Origin: Curtobacterium sp. BH-2-1-1
Lineage (GTDB): Bacteria; Actinomycetota; Actinomycetes; Actinomycetales; Microbacteriaceae
DNA: 64,000 bases
Assembly (NCBI RefSeq): GCF_001806325.1
Contig: NZ_CP017580.1
Location: 496,001-560,000, forward strand
Direction: 5' to 3'
Part shown: piece after piece, positions 26,744-35,621 of the stretch
Numbering within the stretch: position 1 is the first letter of the stretch
How the letters are laid out: each line of letters begins with the position of its first letter
Program-made: the position numbers and the translations under genes
The notes under the pieces: model-generated
Databases searched by the model: none
What the model was told of the DNA's origin: nothing
The model's input: only the letters and a program-made list of their open reading frames with translations

Positions 26744-27546
26744 GACGCCACCGCCACGGGACGCAGCACGGGTGTCGTCCGGCCGGGGCCGGACGCCGCA
26801 GCGGTGGGGACGGCGGCCCGGACCGTGCCGTCCGCCGCGGGCAGCAGCAGGTCGGCGTCCACCGGTCGGCCCGCTCCGGCACGACCGGACGCCGACACCG
26901 TGACCCGTCGTTCCGTCAGGAAGCCGTGCCCGTCCCCGATGCCGCTCCACTCGGACCGGGTCACCCGCAGCGAGACGTCGGCCCCGGGCCAGGACCCGAG
27001 CGCGACGAGCGCACCACCACGCTGACGCAGCCGTGCCGACAGCCGGGAGACGTCGCCGGGAACCACCCGACCGAGCGGACGGGTGAGGACGATCTGGGCG
27101 ACGTCCGCCAGCGCGGCCGTCACGGTGAGCCACTGGTCGCCCGGGTCCGGCACGAGCACGAGCCGTTCGAGGTCGATGCCGGCCGCGGCCGCTGCCTCGA
27201 CCCCGAAGGACGGCACCCCCACCACCGCGCACCAGGCACCGGCGGCCGAGGCGGCCTGCAGCATCGTCATCGCGAGGAGTACCGACTCGTGCACCGAGTA
27301 GGACCCGCCCACGCGGATCGCACCACCCGGCAGGAGCGGTGCGAGCGCCTCGGCCGTGGGCAGCCCCTCGGTGTCGACCCGGGTGGACTCCATCTCGGCC
27401 ACACGCGACCGCAGCGAGGTGATCCGTTCGAGTGCGGCGCGGGCGTCACCGAGGTGGTCGACCCGCCGCACCGGCCGGGCAGGACCGGGCCGCCCGGTCG
27501 GCTCTCCGTGAGCCCCGGGCGATCGGAGTGCCGCCGCCGTCTGCAT
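26740..27546 (-). CDS. imuA: ImuA-type RecA-like protein
   Basis: A 268-residue ImuA'-type protein that recruits RecA and ImuB in translesion synthesis. The core resembles RecA/SulA-like ATPases but the Walker A is degraded (GGSYSVHES replaces the GxxxxGKS loop). The family identity rests on this plus its position immediately before imuB and dnaE2. ATG 27546 is chosen because a TTGACA/GAATAT promoter places transcription initiation at that codon; the longer reading to 27618 would run through the promoter. Two LexA boxes control it. Confidence 0.88.
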   Translation of the reverse strand: MQTAAALRSPGAHGEPTGRPGPARPVRRVDHLGDARAALERITSLRSRVAEMESTRVDTEGLPTAEALAPLLPGGAIRVGGSYSVHESVLLAMTMLQAASAAGAWCAVVGVPSFGVEAAAAAGIDLERLVLVPDPGDQWLTVTAALADVAQIVLTRPLGRVVPGDVSRLSARLRQRGGALVALGSWPGADVSLRVTRSEWSGIGDGHGFLTERRVTVSASGRAGAGRPVDADLLLPAADGTVRAAVPTAAASGPGRTTPVLRPVAVAS

Positions 27547-27552
27547 GCCCTC

Positions 27553-27581
27553 ATATTCGAACATGTGTTCGATGATGTCAA
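27553..27581 (-). promoter_or_regulatory. imuA promoter (TTGACA - 17 bp - GAATAT)
   Basis: On the minus strand a consensus -35 (27576-27581) and a GAATAT -10 (27553-27558) are separated by 17 bp. The -10 ends 6 nt before ATG 27546, so the mRNA is probably leaderless. LexA box 1 fills the spacer. Confidence 0.8.
27557..27572. promoter_or_regulatory. LexA (SOS) box 1
   Basis: TCGAAC-ATGT-GTTCGA, a perfect actinobacterial/Bacillus-type LexA palindrome located between -35 and -10 of the imuA promoter. Repression by LexA and induction by DNA damage follow from established SOS knowledge. Confidence 0.92.
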
Positions 27582-27610
27582 TCGGGTCCGACATCCTGTG
27601 GACAGTTGCT

Positions 27611-27626
27611 TCGAACACGCGTTCGA
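27611..27626. promoter_or_regulatory. LexA (SOS) box 2
   Basis: TCGAAC-ACGC-GTTCGA, a second perfect LexA palindrome 54 bp from the first, centre to centre, upstream of the -35 box. It lies about five helical turns away, compatible with cooperative binding on one face. Confidence 0.88.
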
Positions 27627-27696
27627 CACGCCGTGTGAGCGGTGGATCAGCGCCCTGTGGAGGAGTGATCCGGCACCGCCGCCCGACGATCCGCCG

Positions 27697-29226
27697 TCAC
27701 CAGCGGGCGACGGCCCCCACACCGGCGAGCACCGAGCGCGTCTTCGTCTCGACCTCGTCCGCCTCGTCCGCGGCGACCGACGACCACGTCACCGCGCCGC
27801 CGGCACCGAACGACCGCGACCGCACCGTGCCCCGGTCGTCGATGACCGTCACCAGTGTGCGGATCACCACCGACAGGTCGACCGCGCCGCTGGCCGAGAA
27901 GTACCCGATCGCACCCGAGTACAGCCCGCGAGGCCCGTCCTCGAGCCGATCCGCGATCCCCATGGCACTGATCTTCGGCGCGCCGGTCATCGACCCCGGC
28001 GGGAAGGCGGCGTGCACCACGGCTGCCCGCGACGTCCCCGCGGGCAGGACCGCACCGATCGTCGACACCATCTGGTGCACGCTCGCGTACGTCTCGACGT
28101 CGCAGAGCCGGTCGACGTGCACCGACCCCGGTACCGCCGTCCGGAGCAGGTCGTTCCGGAGCAGGTCGACGATCATGACGTTCTCGGCTCGGTCCTTCGC
28201 GCTCACGGCGAGTCCGGCGCGGACCGCTTCGTCCTCCACAGGGTCGTCGGAGCGCCGTCGGGTCCCCTTGATCGGCTCCGCGGACACCGTCCCGGACGCA
28301 TCGATCCGCAGGAACCGCTCAGGAGACCGGCTCGCCACGCGCAGCGGGCCGAGCCGCAGGTACGCACCGAACGGGACGGGGTCCGCCGCGCGCAGCCGCA
28401 GGTACTCGGTCAGGTGGGGGTCCCTGGCGGGGCCCCGCCGCGCCTCCTGGACCGGCGGCACCGCGAAGGCGGTCGTGAGGCACACCTGGAACGCGTTGCC
28501 CGCACGGATCTCCGCGCGGCACGCGTCCACCGCCGTCTCGTAGGCGGCGCGCGTGACGCGCCCGGTCGCCGGAGCGGGGCCCGGGAGGAACGGGGCCACG
28601 TCGTCGACGTCGACCCGCGTGACCGGGGCGGTCACCGTCTCCAGCCATGCGCAGTTCCGCGCGCTGGCCTCGGGTTCCGCATCGCTCGCCAGGGCGAGTG
28701 CCCAGGCGTCACCGGCGGCGTCGACGACCACCGCGCGGTCGACGAACCGCAGGTCCGCGTCCGCGTGCCCCTCGGCCGTCCGGTCGACGCCGCCCGACTC
28801 GCGCCCGAGCTCGTAGCCGAGGAACCCGACCCAGCCGAGCGCGAAGCCGCAGCCCGCGACCGGTTCCGGCAGCACCGGGGTGCGCGCGAGCAACTCGGTG
28901 AGGACCGCGAAGGCGGGTCGGTCCGATCCCTCGGCGGTCGCGACGCCCCCGAACCACGATCGGGACGCCGGGGTCGTCTCGACGAACGCCCGTCGCGTCT
29001 CGTGCCGGAACCGCGCTGCGAACGGGCCGTCCGTCAGCGCCAGGACCGACCACCGGGCACGGGCATGCGCGGTCGGGGGTGAACCGGCCGGCAGCGAGGA
29101 GTCGAGCCAGACCACGTCGGCGCCGGACGCGGCGGCGAGGGCGCCGAGGTCGGGAGTCGACGGCAGCCGCCGGACCTCGATCCGGGCGGACGCGGGTGCT
29201 GCCGTCAGACCGCCGCGATCGTCCAC
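27697..29226 (-). CDS. pabB: Aminodeoxychorismate synthase component I
   Basis: A 509-residue chorismate-utilising enzyme that makes 4-amino-4-deoxychorismate from chorismate and ammonia for folate. The catalytic lysine motif PIKGTRRR distinguishes PabB from anthranilate synthase TrpE, which has PIAGT. SPERFLRI, ENVMIVDLLRND and the C-terminal FGAGGAVTW are further family landmarks. The start is unsure: GTG 29226 overlaps the epimerase gene by 22 nt without a clear ribosome site; a CTG at 29208 overlapping its stop is another possibility. An exact dispersed 15-mer sits mid-gene in a poorly conserved loop. The glutaminase partner is not in the window. Confidence 0.88.
   Translation of the reverse strand: MDDRGGLTAAPASARIEVRRLPSTPDLGALAAASGADVVWLDSSLPAGSPPTAHARARWSVLALTDGPFAARFRHETRRAFVETTPASRSWFGGVATAEGSDRPAFAVLTELLARTPVLPEPVAGCGFALGWVGFLGYELGRESGGVDRTAEGHADADLRFVDRAVVVDAAGDAWALALASDAEPEASARNCAWLETVTAPVTRVDVDDVAPFLPGPAPATGRVTRAAYETAVDACRAEIRAGNAFQVCLTTAFAVPPVQEARRGPARDPHLTEYLRLRAADPVPFGAYLRLGPLRVASRSPERFLRIDASGTVSAEPIKGTRRRSDDPVEDEAVRAGLAVSAKDRAENVMIVDLLRNDLLRTAVPGSVHVDRLCDVETYASVHQMVSTIGAVLPAGTSRAAVVHAAFPPGSMTGAPKISAMGIADRLEDGPRGLYSGAIGYFSASGAVDLSVVIRTLVTVIDDRGTVRSRSFGAGGAVTWSSVAADEADEVETKTRSVLAGVGAVARW
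28438..28452 (-). repeat. Dispersed 15-mer, exact copy inside pabB
   Basis: Exact copy, sense to the gene, read in a different frame from the dnaE2 copy as Val-Gln-Glu-Ala-Arg, in the stretch PPVQEARRGPARDPHL, which looks like an inserted loop. Confidence 0.85.
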
Positions 29227-30128
29227 GAGGCCGCCGACGAGGACCCGGGCTCGAGCACGACGAGTCCGGCGTCGGACCCGGCGTTGAAGGCGTCCGGCGC
29301 ACAGGTCATCGGCTCGACCGCGAGACCCGCACGGTGGTACTCCGGCACGACGTGGTCGGCGGTGTGCACCTGCGCCCACCCGCACTCCGGGCCGAACGAG
29401 GCACGGACACCGCGGCCGTCGGCGGCGGTGAGGACGATCGTCGCGGTGCCGTCGGCGTCGCGGTCGAACCCGGTGAAGGCGTGGTCGATGAACCGGTCGC
29501 CGATGCGCGTCGCGGAGCGCAGGTCGAACTCGTCGTGCACCGGCGCGAGGCCCGTCGGGACGAGGCGGTCCTCGGTGACCTCGAGCACCTCGGCCGCGGG
29601 CAGCGTCAGGGTCCAGTCGTCGACACGACCCTCGCCGGCGACGAGGTACGGGTGCGGACCGGTCCCCCACGGTGCCGCGTCGGCACCGGTGTTCGTGCCG
29701 GTGATCGTCGTGTGCAACCCGTCGGCGTCGACGCGGTACTCGACCAGTACCTCGACGCGGAACGGGTACCCGTCCTGGGCGGGCACGGTCGTGGCGAGGA
29801 CCGCGCGGTCCGGTTCGTGCGCGACGATCCGGAAGTCGGTCCAGGCGACCAGTCCGTGCAGCGCGTGCTGTCGCTTCGGCTCGGTCAGCGCGAGCTCGTG
29901 CTCGGTCCCGCCGAACGTGTACTTCCCGTCGACGACCCGGTTCGGCCACGGCGCCAGGACGGCTCCGCGGAAGGCCGGGCGGACCTCGTCGGCGTCGAAC
30001 GGCACGACCAGGTCGCGTCCCTCGAACCGGAACGTCCGCAGTGTCGCCCCCACCGAGGCGATCTCGGCCGTGTAGCCGCCGGCGGTGATCGTCAGGGCGG
30101 AACCAGACAGGGGTGCGTCGCTGCTCAT
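29205..30128 (-). CDS. Aldose 1-epimerase family protein
   Basis: A 307-residue beta-sandwich mutarotase that interconverts anomers of hexoses or hexose phosphates. His in QHALHGLVAW and GTGPHPYL and the late Glu in LAVEPMTCAPDAFN correspond to the GalM catalytic His pair and Glu. Galactose genes are not adjacent, so the substrate is open. ATG 30128 gives the expected N-terminus; a longer reading would run through the tRNA-Ala gene. It overlaps pabB slightly and likely shares transcription with it. Confidence 0.9.
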   Translation of the reverse strand: MSSDAPLSGSALTITAGGYTAEIASVGATLRTFRFEGRDLVVPFDADEVRPAFRGAVLAPWPNRVVDGKYTFGGTEHELALTEPKRQHALHGLVAWTDFRIVAHEPDRAVLATTVPAQDGYPFRVEVLVEYRVDADGLHTTITGTNTGADAAPWGTGPHPYLVAGEGRVDDWTLTLPAAEVLEVTEDRLVPTGLAPVHDEFDLRSATRIGDRFIDHAFTGFDRDADGTATIVLTAADGRGVRASFGPECGWAQVHTADHVVPEYHRAGLAVEPMTCAPDAFNAGSDAGLVVLEPGSSSAASWTIAAV

Positions 30129-30193
30129 GCGCTCAGCGTACTGGGGACGCGGGAGCCGGATCACCTCGGGCGCGCGTCCCCGGAACGAGAAGA

Positions 30194-30221
30194 CCCCCGC
30201 GGTTCCGGAGAACCGCGGGGG
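30194..30221 (-). terminator. Terminator of tRNA-Ala
   Basis: Perfect 12-bp stem, CCCCCGCGGTTC pairing with GAACCGCGGGGG, around a CGGA loop, placed 6 nt past the tRNA 3' end on the minus strand and followed by TCTTCTCGTTC. Confidence 0.88.
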
Positions 30222-30227
30222 TGATGG

Positions 30228-30300
30228 TGGATCTGAGGGGACTCGAACCCCTGACCCCCTGCATGCCATGCAGGTGCGCTACCAGCTGCGCCACAGACCC
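30228..30300 (-). tRNA. tRNA-Ala (anticodon GGC)
   Basis: A 73-nt tRNA without encoded CCA. The acceptor stem pairs GGGTCTG with CAGATCC plus an A discriminator; the anticodon arm CCTGC-ATGGCAT-GCAGG has GGC at 34-36, reading GCC/GCT alanine codons; the T arm is AGGGG-TTCGAGT-CCCCT. The acceptor G3 faces U70, the G3-U70 wobble that marks alanine tRNAs for AlaRS. Confidence 0.95.
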
Positions 30301-30418
30301 GAAGTGTTGGTGTTCCCACCGACTTCAGTGTGCCCCCGTTCCCCGGAGGCACCATAGAAGCGTACACCATGCGAACGCCGGGTGACGAAATCGTCGCCGC
30401 CACCCGGGCGCGTCGCAC

Positions 30419-30793
30419 CTACGCGGTGTGGTCCACCGGGAGCTCGAGCGGGATGGTCGGGCAGTCCGACCAGAGACGCTCGAGCGAGTAGTACTGGCGG
30501 TCTTCTTCGTGGAAGACGTGCACGACGATGTCGCCGAAGTCGATGAGGACCCAGCGGCCCTCGCTCCGGCCTTCACGACGGAGCGGCTTGGCCCCGGCTT
30601 CGAGGAGGCGCTCTTCGATCTCGTCCGCGATGGCGAGCACGTTGCGCTCGTTCCGGCCGGTCGCGAGCAGGAACACGTCGGTGAGCTGCAGCGGCCCGGT
30701 CACGTCGAGGGCGACGAGGTCCTCGGCCTGCTTGGCGTCGGCCGCCTGGGCGGCGATCTGCACGAGTTCCACTGCGCGTGAGGAGGCGGTCAC
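30419..30793 (-). CDS. rsfS: Ribosome silencing factor RsfS
   Basis: A 124-residue Iojap-family protein that binds L14 (uL14) on the large subunit and blocks subunit joining when nutrients are scarce. DVFLLATGRNERNVLAIADEIEERL and WVLIDFGDIVVHVFHEEDRQYYSLERLW are the family core. GTG 30793 follows GGAAGGA, fixing the start. It follows the nadD/membrane-protein genes by 106 nt and has its own TATGAT -10. The nadD-rsfS neighbourhood is widely conserved in bacteria. Confidence 0.95.
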   Translation of the reverse strand: MTASSRAVELVQIAAQAADAKQAEDLVALDVTGPLQLTDVFLLATGRNERNVLAIADEIEERLLEAGAKPLRREGRSEGRWVLIDFGDIVVHVFHEEDRQYYSLERLWSDCPTIPLELPVDHTA

Positions 30794-30848
30794 GGATTCC
30801 TTCCGGTCGGTCGACCTGGCAGGCTGCCGGATCGCTTGATGGGTCACG

Positions 30849-30854
30849 ATCATA
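30849..30854 (-). promoter_or_regulatory. TATGAT -10 box for rsfS
   Basis: Consensus-like -10 on the minus strand with initiation predicted near 30842, giving a leader of about 50 nt. No clear -35 is seen. A small CACGGCC/GGCCGTG inverted repeat (30870-30884) lies just upstream. Confidence 0.5.
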
Positions 30855-30899
30855 AGCCACCCACCGACACACGGCCAGGCCGTGCGCGGTGGGGAGGAC

Positions 30900-32378
30900 T
30901 CAGAACGTGTGGGTCGTGACGAGGGCCACGATGATGACGGCTGCAGCGGCGACGCCGACGGCACCGACCGTCACGCCGAGGATGAGTGGCGTGCGCGACT
31001 CCTTCGGCTTGGCCGCCGCGAGGACGACCTGCCGCGTCGAAGTGTGGCTCGACACCGCACGGCTGGCACGGACCGGGCTGGCGTCCGTGTCGGGCTGTTC
31101 GTCGTGCTGCTCGAGCAGACGGTCAACCTCGGCACCGTCGATCGGCCGGTGCGACCCGGTCGAGGACAGCGACGCCGGCAGGTCGATCGAGCCGGTGAGG
31201 ATGACCTCGCCCGTGGCGTTCAGCGCACCCGTCGGGTCGGCGAGGGCCGAGTTCGGCAGGATGATCGCGTTCGTGTTCGTCACGGCGACGCGGCGGGTGC
31301 CGGTCTCCTCGTCGTGGACCTCGGCGTCGTTCGAGTCGTGCGCCTGCTGCGACCAGTGGCCGACGGGCGGCTCGAACGCGGTCGTGAGGGGCTTCGGCTC
31401 GGCCGGACGCTGGAACGAAGCCGGCACGCGGGGGGCATCGGCGTCGCCATCGGTGTCGCCGGCGGACGACGGTGCACCACTCGACGTGGGTGCCGAGGCA
31501 GCGCGCGCGGGCTGGGCGGCGTTCTGGACCGGGACCTCGTTCGTGTCGTCCTCGTCCAGCGAGAGCGGGAACACCGCCGGCGTGGAGGACTGGATCGGGG
31601 TCCGCTGCGCCGTGGCAGGGACGTCCGGGGTGCCCAGCGTGTTCGGAGCGTCCGGTGTGTCCGGCGCGTCTGGCGTGTCCGAGTCGGCTTCGGTGTCGGA
31701 CGGCTCGGTGGCCTCGGGCGGGGCCCAGGTCGAACGGTGGCGACGCGGCTCTTCGCTGTGGGCGGCGGCTTCCTCGAGGGGCTCGATCGCGTCGGGCGAT
31801 CCGTCCGCCTCGGTCGCCTGCGCCACGGCCGCCTGGTCGAGCACGACCGTCTCGGCTGAGGGCTCGGGGTCGACGGAGGACTCCTGCGCGAGCGGCTCGG
31901 GCTCGGCGGCGGCCGACGTGCCCGTCGCGTCCGGCGTGCCAGTGCGCTCCGGTCCACCGTGCAGCGCGTCGACCGAGCCGAGGACGTCCTCGACGGTGCG
32001 GTCGGACGACTGCGGGGTCGGGTTCTGCAGCGGGACGGGCTGGATCGCCTGTCCCTCGGCCGCACGCAGCTGCCGGATCTGCCGACGGGTGAGTCCGCCC
32101 GAGCCGGGGACGATCTCGGTCGCCGAGGCCGGGGGCATCGACGGCACACCGGAGCCGGCGGACGACGGCGACGAGGCCGACGACGGCACGGCGGACTGTG
32201 CGGGTGCGCCGGGGGCGGGAGCGACGTGGCTGCCGGGACGGTGGCGCACTTCCGGCTGCTCGGCCGGGGTGGCGACGGTCGGGGGCGGCGTCACGGGCTG
32301 CGCACCGCCCGCGGCGGCACGCTCCCGCTCGCGCGCCTGGCGCCGCGACAGGGGCGGCTGCGCGTCGGACGAACTCAT
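30900..32378 (-). CDS. Large disordered protein with one C-terminal membrane helix
   Basis: A 492-residue protein of unknown function. About 460 residues are low-complexity Pro/Ala/Ser/Thr/Glu/Asp sequence with short runs such as [14 protein letters not shown]; a single hydrophobic helix closes the C-terminus (about 465-488). The segment [36 protein letters not shown] looks like a folded or conserved patch. As a tail-anchored protein, most of the chain would be cytoplasmic. ATG 32378 overlaps the nadD stop as ATGA, so translation is coupled to nadD. The same slot in many actinobacteria holds a LytR-type gene, which this is not. Confidence 0.8.
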   Translation of the reverse strand: MSSSDAQPPLSRRQARERERAAAGGAQPVTPPPTVATPAEQPEVRHRPGSHVAPAPGAPAQSAVPSSASSPSSAGSGVPSMPPASATEIVPGSGGLTRRQIRQLRAAEGQAIQPVPLQNPTPQSSDRTVEDVLGSVDALHGGPERTGTPDATGTSAAAEPEPLAQESSVDPEPSAETVVLDQAAVAQATEADGSPDAIEPLEEAAAHSEEPRRHRSTWAPPEATEPSDTEADSDTPDAPDTPDAPNTLGTPDVPATAQRTPIQSSTPAVFPLSLDEDDTNEVPVQNAAQPARAASAPTSSGAPSSAGDTDGDADAPRVPASFQRPAEPKPLTTAFEPPVGHWSQQAHDSNDAEVHDEETGTRRVAVTNTNAIILPNSALADPTGALNATGEVILTGSIDLPASLSSTGSHRPIDGAEVDRLLEQHDEQPDTDASPVRASRAVSSHTSTRQVVLAAAKPKESRTPLILGVTVGAVGVAAAAVIIVALVTTHTF

Positions 32379-32974
32379 GCAACGCTCCGATACAGATGGT
32401 GCTTGGAGATGTACTGGACGACACCGTCGGGGACCAAGTACCACACGGGGAAACCACGTCTCACCCGGTCGCGGCAGTCGGTCGACGATATTGCCAGCGC
32501 GGGAACTTCGAGCAAGCTTACGTCTCGTTCGGGCAGACCCGTGATGCTCAAGGCGTGTCCCGGACGTGTCACAGCGACGAAGTGCGCGAGGTCCCAGAGG
32601 CCATCATGGTCCTTCCAGTCGACAATCTGCTGGACGGCGTCTGCGCCGGAGATGAAGACCAGCTGCGCGTCGGGTCGCTGCTCGTGCAGGTCCTTCAGCG
32701 TGTCGACCGTGTAGGTCGGGCCCGGGCGGTCGATGTCCACGCGGCTCACGGTGAACATCGGGTTCGACGCCGTGGCGACGACGGTCATGAGGTAGCGGTG
32801 CTCGGCGTCGGTCACACCGGACTTCATGTACGGCTGCCCCGTGGGGACGAAGACCACTTCGTCGAGGTCGAACGCGCGCGCCACTTCGGACGCTGCCACG
32901 AGGTGGCCGTTGTGGATCGGGTCGAACGTGCCACCCATCACGCCGATGCGAGGCCGCCCCGTGCTCTCGAGCAT
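32375..32974 (-). CDS. nadD: Nicotinate-nucleotide adenylyltransferase
   Basis: A 199-residue NMN/NaMN adenylyltransferase that converts nicotinate mononucleotide and ATP to deamido-NAD in NAD synthesis. [12 protein letters not shown] (14-25) is the nucleotidyltransferase HxGH loop; the C-terminal [13 protein letters not shown] corresponds to the ISST-x-IR motif. ATG 32974 gives the normal length, although the upstream ribosome site is weak. It lies between a small membrane-protein gene (12 nt) and the disordered membrane-protein gene (ATGA overlap). Confidence 0.95.
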   Translation of the reverse strand: MLESTGRPRIGVMGGTFDPIHNGHLVAASEVARAFDLDEVVFVPTGQPYMKSGVTDAEHRYLMTVVATASNPMFTVSRVDIDRPGPTYTVDTLKDLHEQRPDAQLVFISGADAVQQIVDWKDHDGLWDLAHFVAVTRPGHALSITGLPERDVSLLEVPALAISSTDCRDRVRRGFPVWYLVPDGVVQYISKHHLYRSVA

Positions 32975-32985
32975 GGAGTCGCGGG

Positions 32986-33186
32986 TCAGTGCTCGGCGCG
33001 ACCGAACTCGTCGACACCCGTCTCGTGGGTGCGCGTGGCCTCGAACTTGTGCGAGTGGCGGTAGGCCACGTCGCGGAAGCTCCAGGTCACGAACCCGAGG
33101 AACGCGAAGAAGAGGGCACCGACGAGCGGGAACACGTACGCGGGGACCCCCGAGGCGTGCTCAGCGGCTTCTGCGAGGAAGGTCAT
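32986..33186 (-). CDS. Small single-pass membrane protein, 66 aa
   Basis: One hydrophobic helix (about 16-37) followed by a charged cytoplasmic tail with [15 protein letters not shown]. Function is unknown. It sits between proA and nadD with short gaps on both sides, so it is probably in their operon. The ATG 33186 is the only sensible start. Coding status is supported by the strong codon bias and operon position rather than by a family match. Confidence 0.72.
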   Translation of the reverse strand: MTFLAEAAEHASGVPAYVFPLVGALFFAFLGFVTWSFRDVAYRHSHKFEATRTHETGVDEFGRAEH

Positions 33187-33228
33187 TGATCCGATGCTCC
33201 GTTCGGTCGGGGGAATTCGCCGTTCAGT

Positions 33229-34494
33229 CTAGCCGCGGATCTGTCCCTGCCCGCGCACGATCCACTTGGTGCTCGTCAGCTCGGGCAGCCCCATCGGCCC
33301 ACGAGCGTGCAGTTTCTGCGTCGAGATCCCCACCTCGGCACCGAACCCGAACTCCCCGCCGTCGGTGAACCGCGTCGAGGCGTTCGCCATCACGACCGCG
33401 GAGTCGACCTCGGCCAGGAAGCGCTCGGCCGTGTCGACGTCGTTCGTGACGATCGACTCGGTGTGGTGCGTCGACCAGCGCGCGATGTGCGCCATCGCCG
33501 CATCGACGTCGGGCACCACCCGGACGGACAGGTCGAGGTCCATCGACTCGGTTGCCCAGTCGTCGTCCGTCGCCCGGAGCACACCGGGCACGAGCACCCG
33601 CGTGGCGTCGTCACCGCGGAGCGTGACGCCGGCGGCCCGCAGCCGGTCGGCCAGCGCGGGCAGGAGCCGGTCGGCCGCCCGCTCGTGCACGAGGAGCGTC
33701 TCGAGCGCGTTGCACACGCTGGGCCGCTGCACCTTGCTGTTCAGGACGATGTCGATCGACCGGTCGAGCGGTGCCGACTCGTCGAGGAACACGTGGACGA
33801 CCCCGGCACCCGTCTCGATCACGGGTACCTGCGACTCGGTCACGACGGTCTGGATCAGTGACGCGCTGCCCCGCGGGATGAGCACGTCGACGAGCCCGCG
33901 TGCCCGCATCAGGTCGGTCGCGCCGGCACGCCCGAACTCGTCGATCGTCTGCACGAGTTCGCGCGGCAGCCCCGCCGAGGCGACGGCGTCCTGGATCCGG
34001 GCGACGAGCACCGCGTTGGTGCGCTGCGCCGCCGAGCCGCCCCGGAGCACGACCGCGTTGCCGCTCTTCAGCGCGAGGCTGGCGATGTCGACCGTGACGT
34101 TCGGCCGCGCTTCGTAGATCGCGCCGACGACCCCGAACGGCACCCGCACCTGGGAGAGCTGCAGCCCGTTCGGCAACCGCGACCCGCGGACGTGCTGCCC
34201 GACCGGGTCGGTGAGGCCGACGACGTGCTCGACCGCGGCGGCGAGGGCGTCGATGCGGACGGGATCGAGCCGCAACCGGTCCAGGAGCCCGGACGAGAGC
34301 CCGCTCTCTTCGCCCGCCAAGAGGTCCTCGTGGTTGGCCGCGACGATCTCGTCCGTCGCCTGTCGCACGCCCGCCGCGATCGCGAGGAGCGCCGCGTCCT
34401 TCACCGCGGTCGTCGCCGTGGCGAGGACCGACGCCGCGTCGCGCGCAGCGACGAGCTTGTCGGTCAGGGTCGGGGCGGATGCGGTCAGCGACAT
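33229..34494 (-). CDS. proA: Gamma-glutamyl phosphate reductase
   Basis: A 421-residue NADPH-dependent enzyme of the aldehyde dehydrogenase fold that reduces gamma-glutamyl phosphate to glutamate-5-semialdehyde in proline synthesis. The catalytic Cys is in QRPSVCNALETLLVH; PFGVVGAIYEARPNVT and the C-terminal FGAEVGISTQKLHARGPMGL are family hallmarks. It lies downstream of proB but is separated from it by 301 bp, an unusual gap for this pair. Start ATG 34494 agrees with the usual length. Confidence 0.96.
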   Translation of the reverse strand: MSLTASAPTLTDKLVAARDAASVLATATTAVKDAALLAIAAGVRQATDEIVAANHEDLLAGEESGLSSGLLDRLRLDPVRIDALAAAVEHVVGLTDPVGQHVRGSRLPNGLQLSQVRVPFGVVGAIYEARPNVTVDIASLALKSGNAVVLRGGSAAQRTNAVLVARIQDAVASAGLPRELVQTIDEFGRAGATDLMRARGLVDVLIPRGSASLIQTVVTESQVPVIETGAGVVHVFLDESAPLDRSIDIVLNSKVQRPSVCNALETLLVHERAADRLLPALADRLRAAGVTLRGDDATRVLVPGVLRATDDDWATESMDLDLSVRVVPDVDAAMAHIARWSTHHTESIVTNDVDTAERFLAEVDSAVVMANASTRFTDGGEFGFGAEVGISTQKLHARGPMGLPELTSTKWIVRGQGQIRG

Positions 34495-34795
34495 GGCTCG
34501 ATTCTAGGCGCGGGGGTCCGCCACATGACGGCGGTCCGGCTCACCTGTGGAGGGCCCTGGAGGCGCGGCTCCTGTGGACGAGTCAGCACACGCCCGCAGC
34601 GCCCGCACCACTCGGTCCGCGCGCCCCGCGTGCGGGCACGACACGCCGCAGGCGTGCCGCCGAGGTCGCGGAATCCGTCGCTCCGAAGCGCCGAGAGTGA
34701 CGAACAATGCCCCCTCGGCGGACGTGAGCGGCGCGTCGAAGCCGACCCGCGCCTCCCGAACCGAACCGAACCGAACGAACCGGAGCCGAACTCCG
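34495..34795. other. 301-bp proB-proA intergenic region with short repeats
   Basis: No convincing ORF. It contains a CCTGGAGGCGCGG core of the dispersed motif (34556-34568), a reverse CCGCGCCTCC core (34747-34756) and a CCGAA pentanucleotide microsatellite (34756-34782). The two cores are inverted relative to each other and could bracket a terminator-like fold after proB. Confidence 0.6.
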
Positions 34796-35614
34796 TCAGC
34801 CCCGCGCCGCCGCCTCGAACCAGGTCCCGACCTGCGCCCCCGCCAACGCCCGCTCCACGAGCGCCGTCGCCGTCACGAGCACCGCCGTGCCGGCCTCCGC
34901 CGCGAGCCGGGCGGCAGCGACCTTCGTCCCCGCTCCCCCGGTCCCCACGCCCGCGGCACCGATCGACCCGAACGTGACCCCGGCGAGCTCGTCGCCGAAC
35001 GCCACGTGCGTGATCGGCTCCGCGCCGGGCTGCTCCGGGGGCCGCGTGTAGAGCGACTCCACGTCGGACAGCAGCACGAGCGCATCGGCCCCGAGCAGCC
35101 GGGCCACGAGCGCCGCGAGCCGGTCGTTGTCCCCGAAGCGGATCTCGTGCGTCGCCACGGTGTCGTTCTCGTTCACGATCGGCAGCACCCGCAGTGCGAG
35201 CAGTCGGTCGATGGCCCGCTGCGCGTTCACCCGGTGCGTCGGGTTCTGCAGGTCCCCCGCGGTCAGGAGGATCTGCGCCGCGACGACCGCGTGCCGGTCG
35301 AGTTCCTTCTGGTACCGGAACATCAGGACGTTCTGCCCGGTCGCGGCGGCGGCCTGCTGGGTGGCGAGGTCGTCGGGGCGACCCTCGAGCCCGAGGAACG
35401 GGAACCCGGTGGCGATGGCGCCGGAGGACACGAGGACGACCTCGGTCCCCCGGGCGTGCGCTGCCGCGATGGCGTCGACGAGCGGAGCGATCTGCCCGGT
35501 GTTGTCACCGCTGACCGACGACGACCCGACCTTGACCACGATCCGCTTGGCACGCGGGATGTCCTCGCGCCGGGTGACGGGTCCGAGGTCGGTGCGTGCG
35601 GTCGTGTCGGTCAT
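34796..35614 (-). CDS. proB: Glutamate 5-kinase
   Basis: A 272-residue amino-acid kinase that phosphorylates glutamate as the first step of proline synthesis; usually feedback-inhibited by proline. RIVVKVGSSSVSG is the nucleotide loop, with VLVSSGAIATG, PIVNENDTVAT and GTGGAGTKVAAARLAAEAG following. The C-terminal PUA domain is absent, as in many Gram-positive enzymes of about 260-270 residues. ATG 35614 lies 7 nt after the obg stop, so it is in the obg operon. Confidence 0.95.
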   Translation of the reverse strand: MTDTTARTDLGPVTRREDIPRAKRIVVKVGSSSVSGDNTGQIAPLVDAIAAAHARGTEVVLVSSGAIATGFPFLGLEGRPDDLATQQAAAATGQNVLMFRYQKELDRHAVVAAQILLTAGDLQNPTHRVNAQRAIDRLLALRVLPIVNENDTVATHEIRFGDNDRLAALVARLLGADALVLLSDVESLYTRPPEQPGAEPITHVAFGDELAGVTFGSIGAAGVGTGGAGTKVAAARLAAEAGTAVLVTATALVERALAGAQVGTWFEAAARG

Positions 35615-35621
35615 GCCGTGG

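Noticed and set aside
27547..27618. Longer imuA reading from 27618
   Set aside because: It would place the -35/-10 promoter and LexA box inside the coding sequence; the -10 spacing fits ATG 27546.
34504..34707. A 67-aa ORF in the proB-proA gap (minus strand)
   Set aside because: Arg/Ala-rich random composition, no ribosome site, overlaps repeat motifs.
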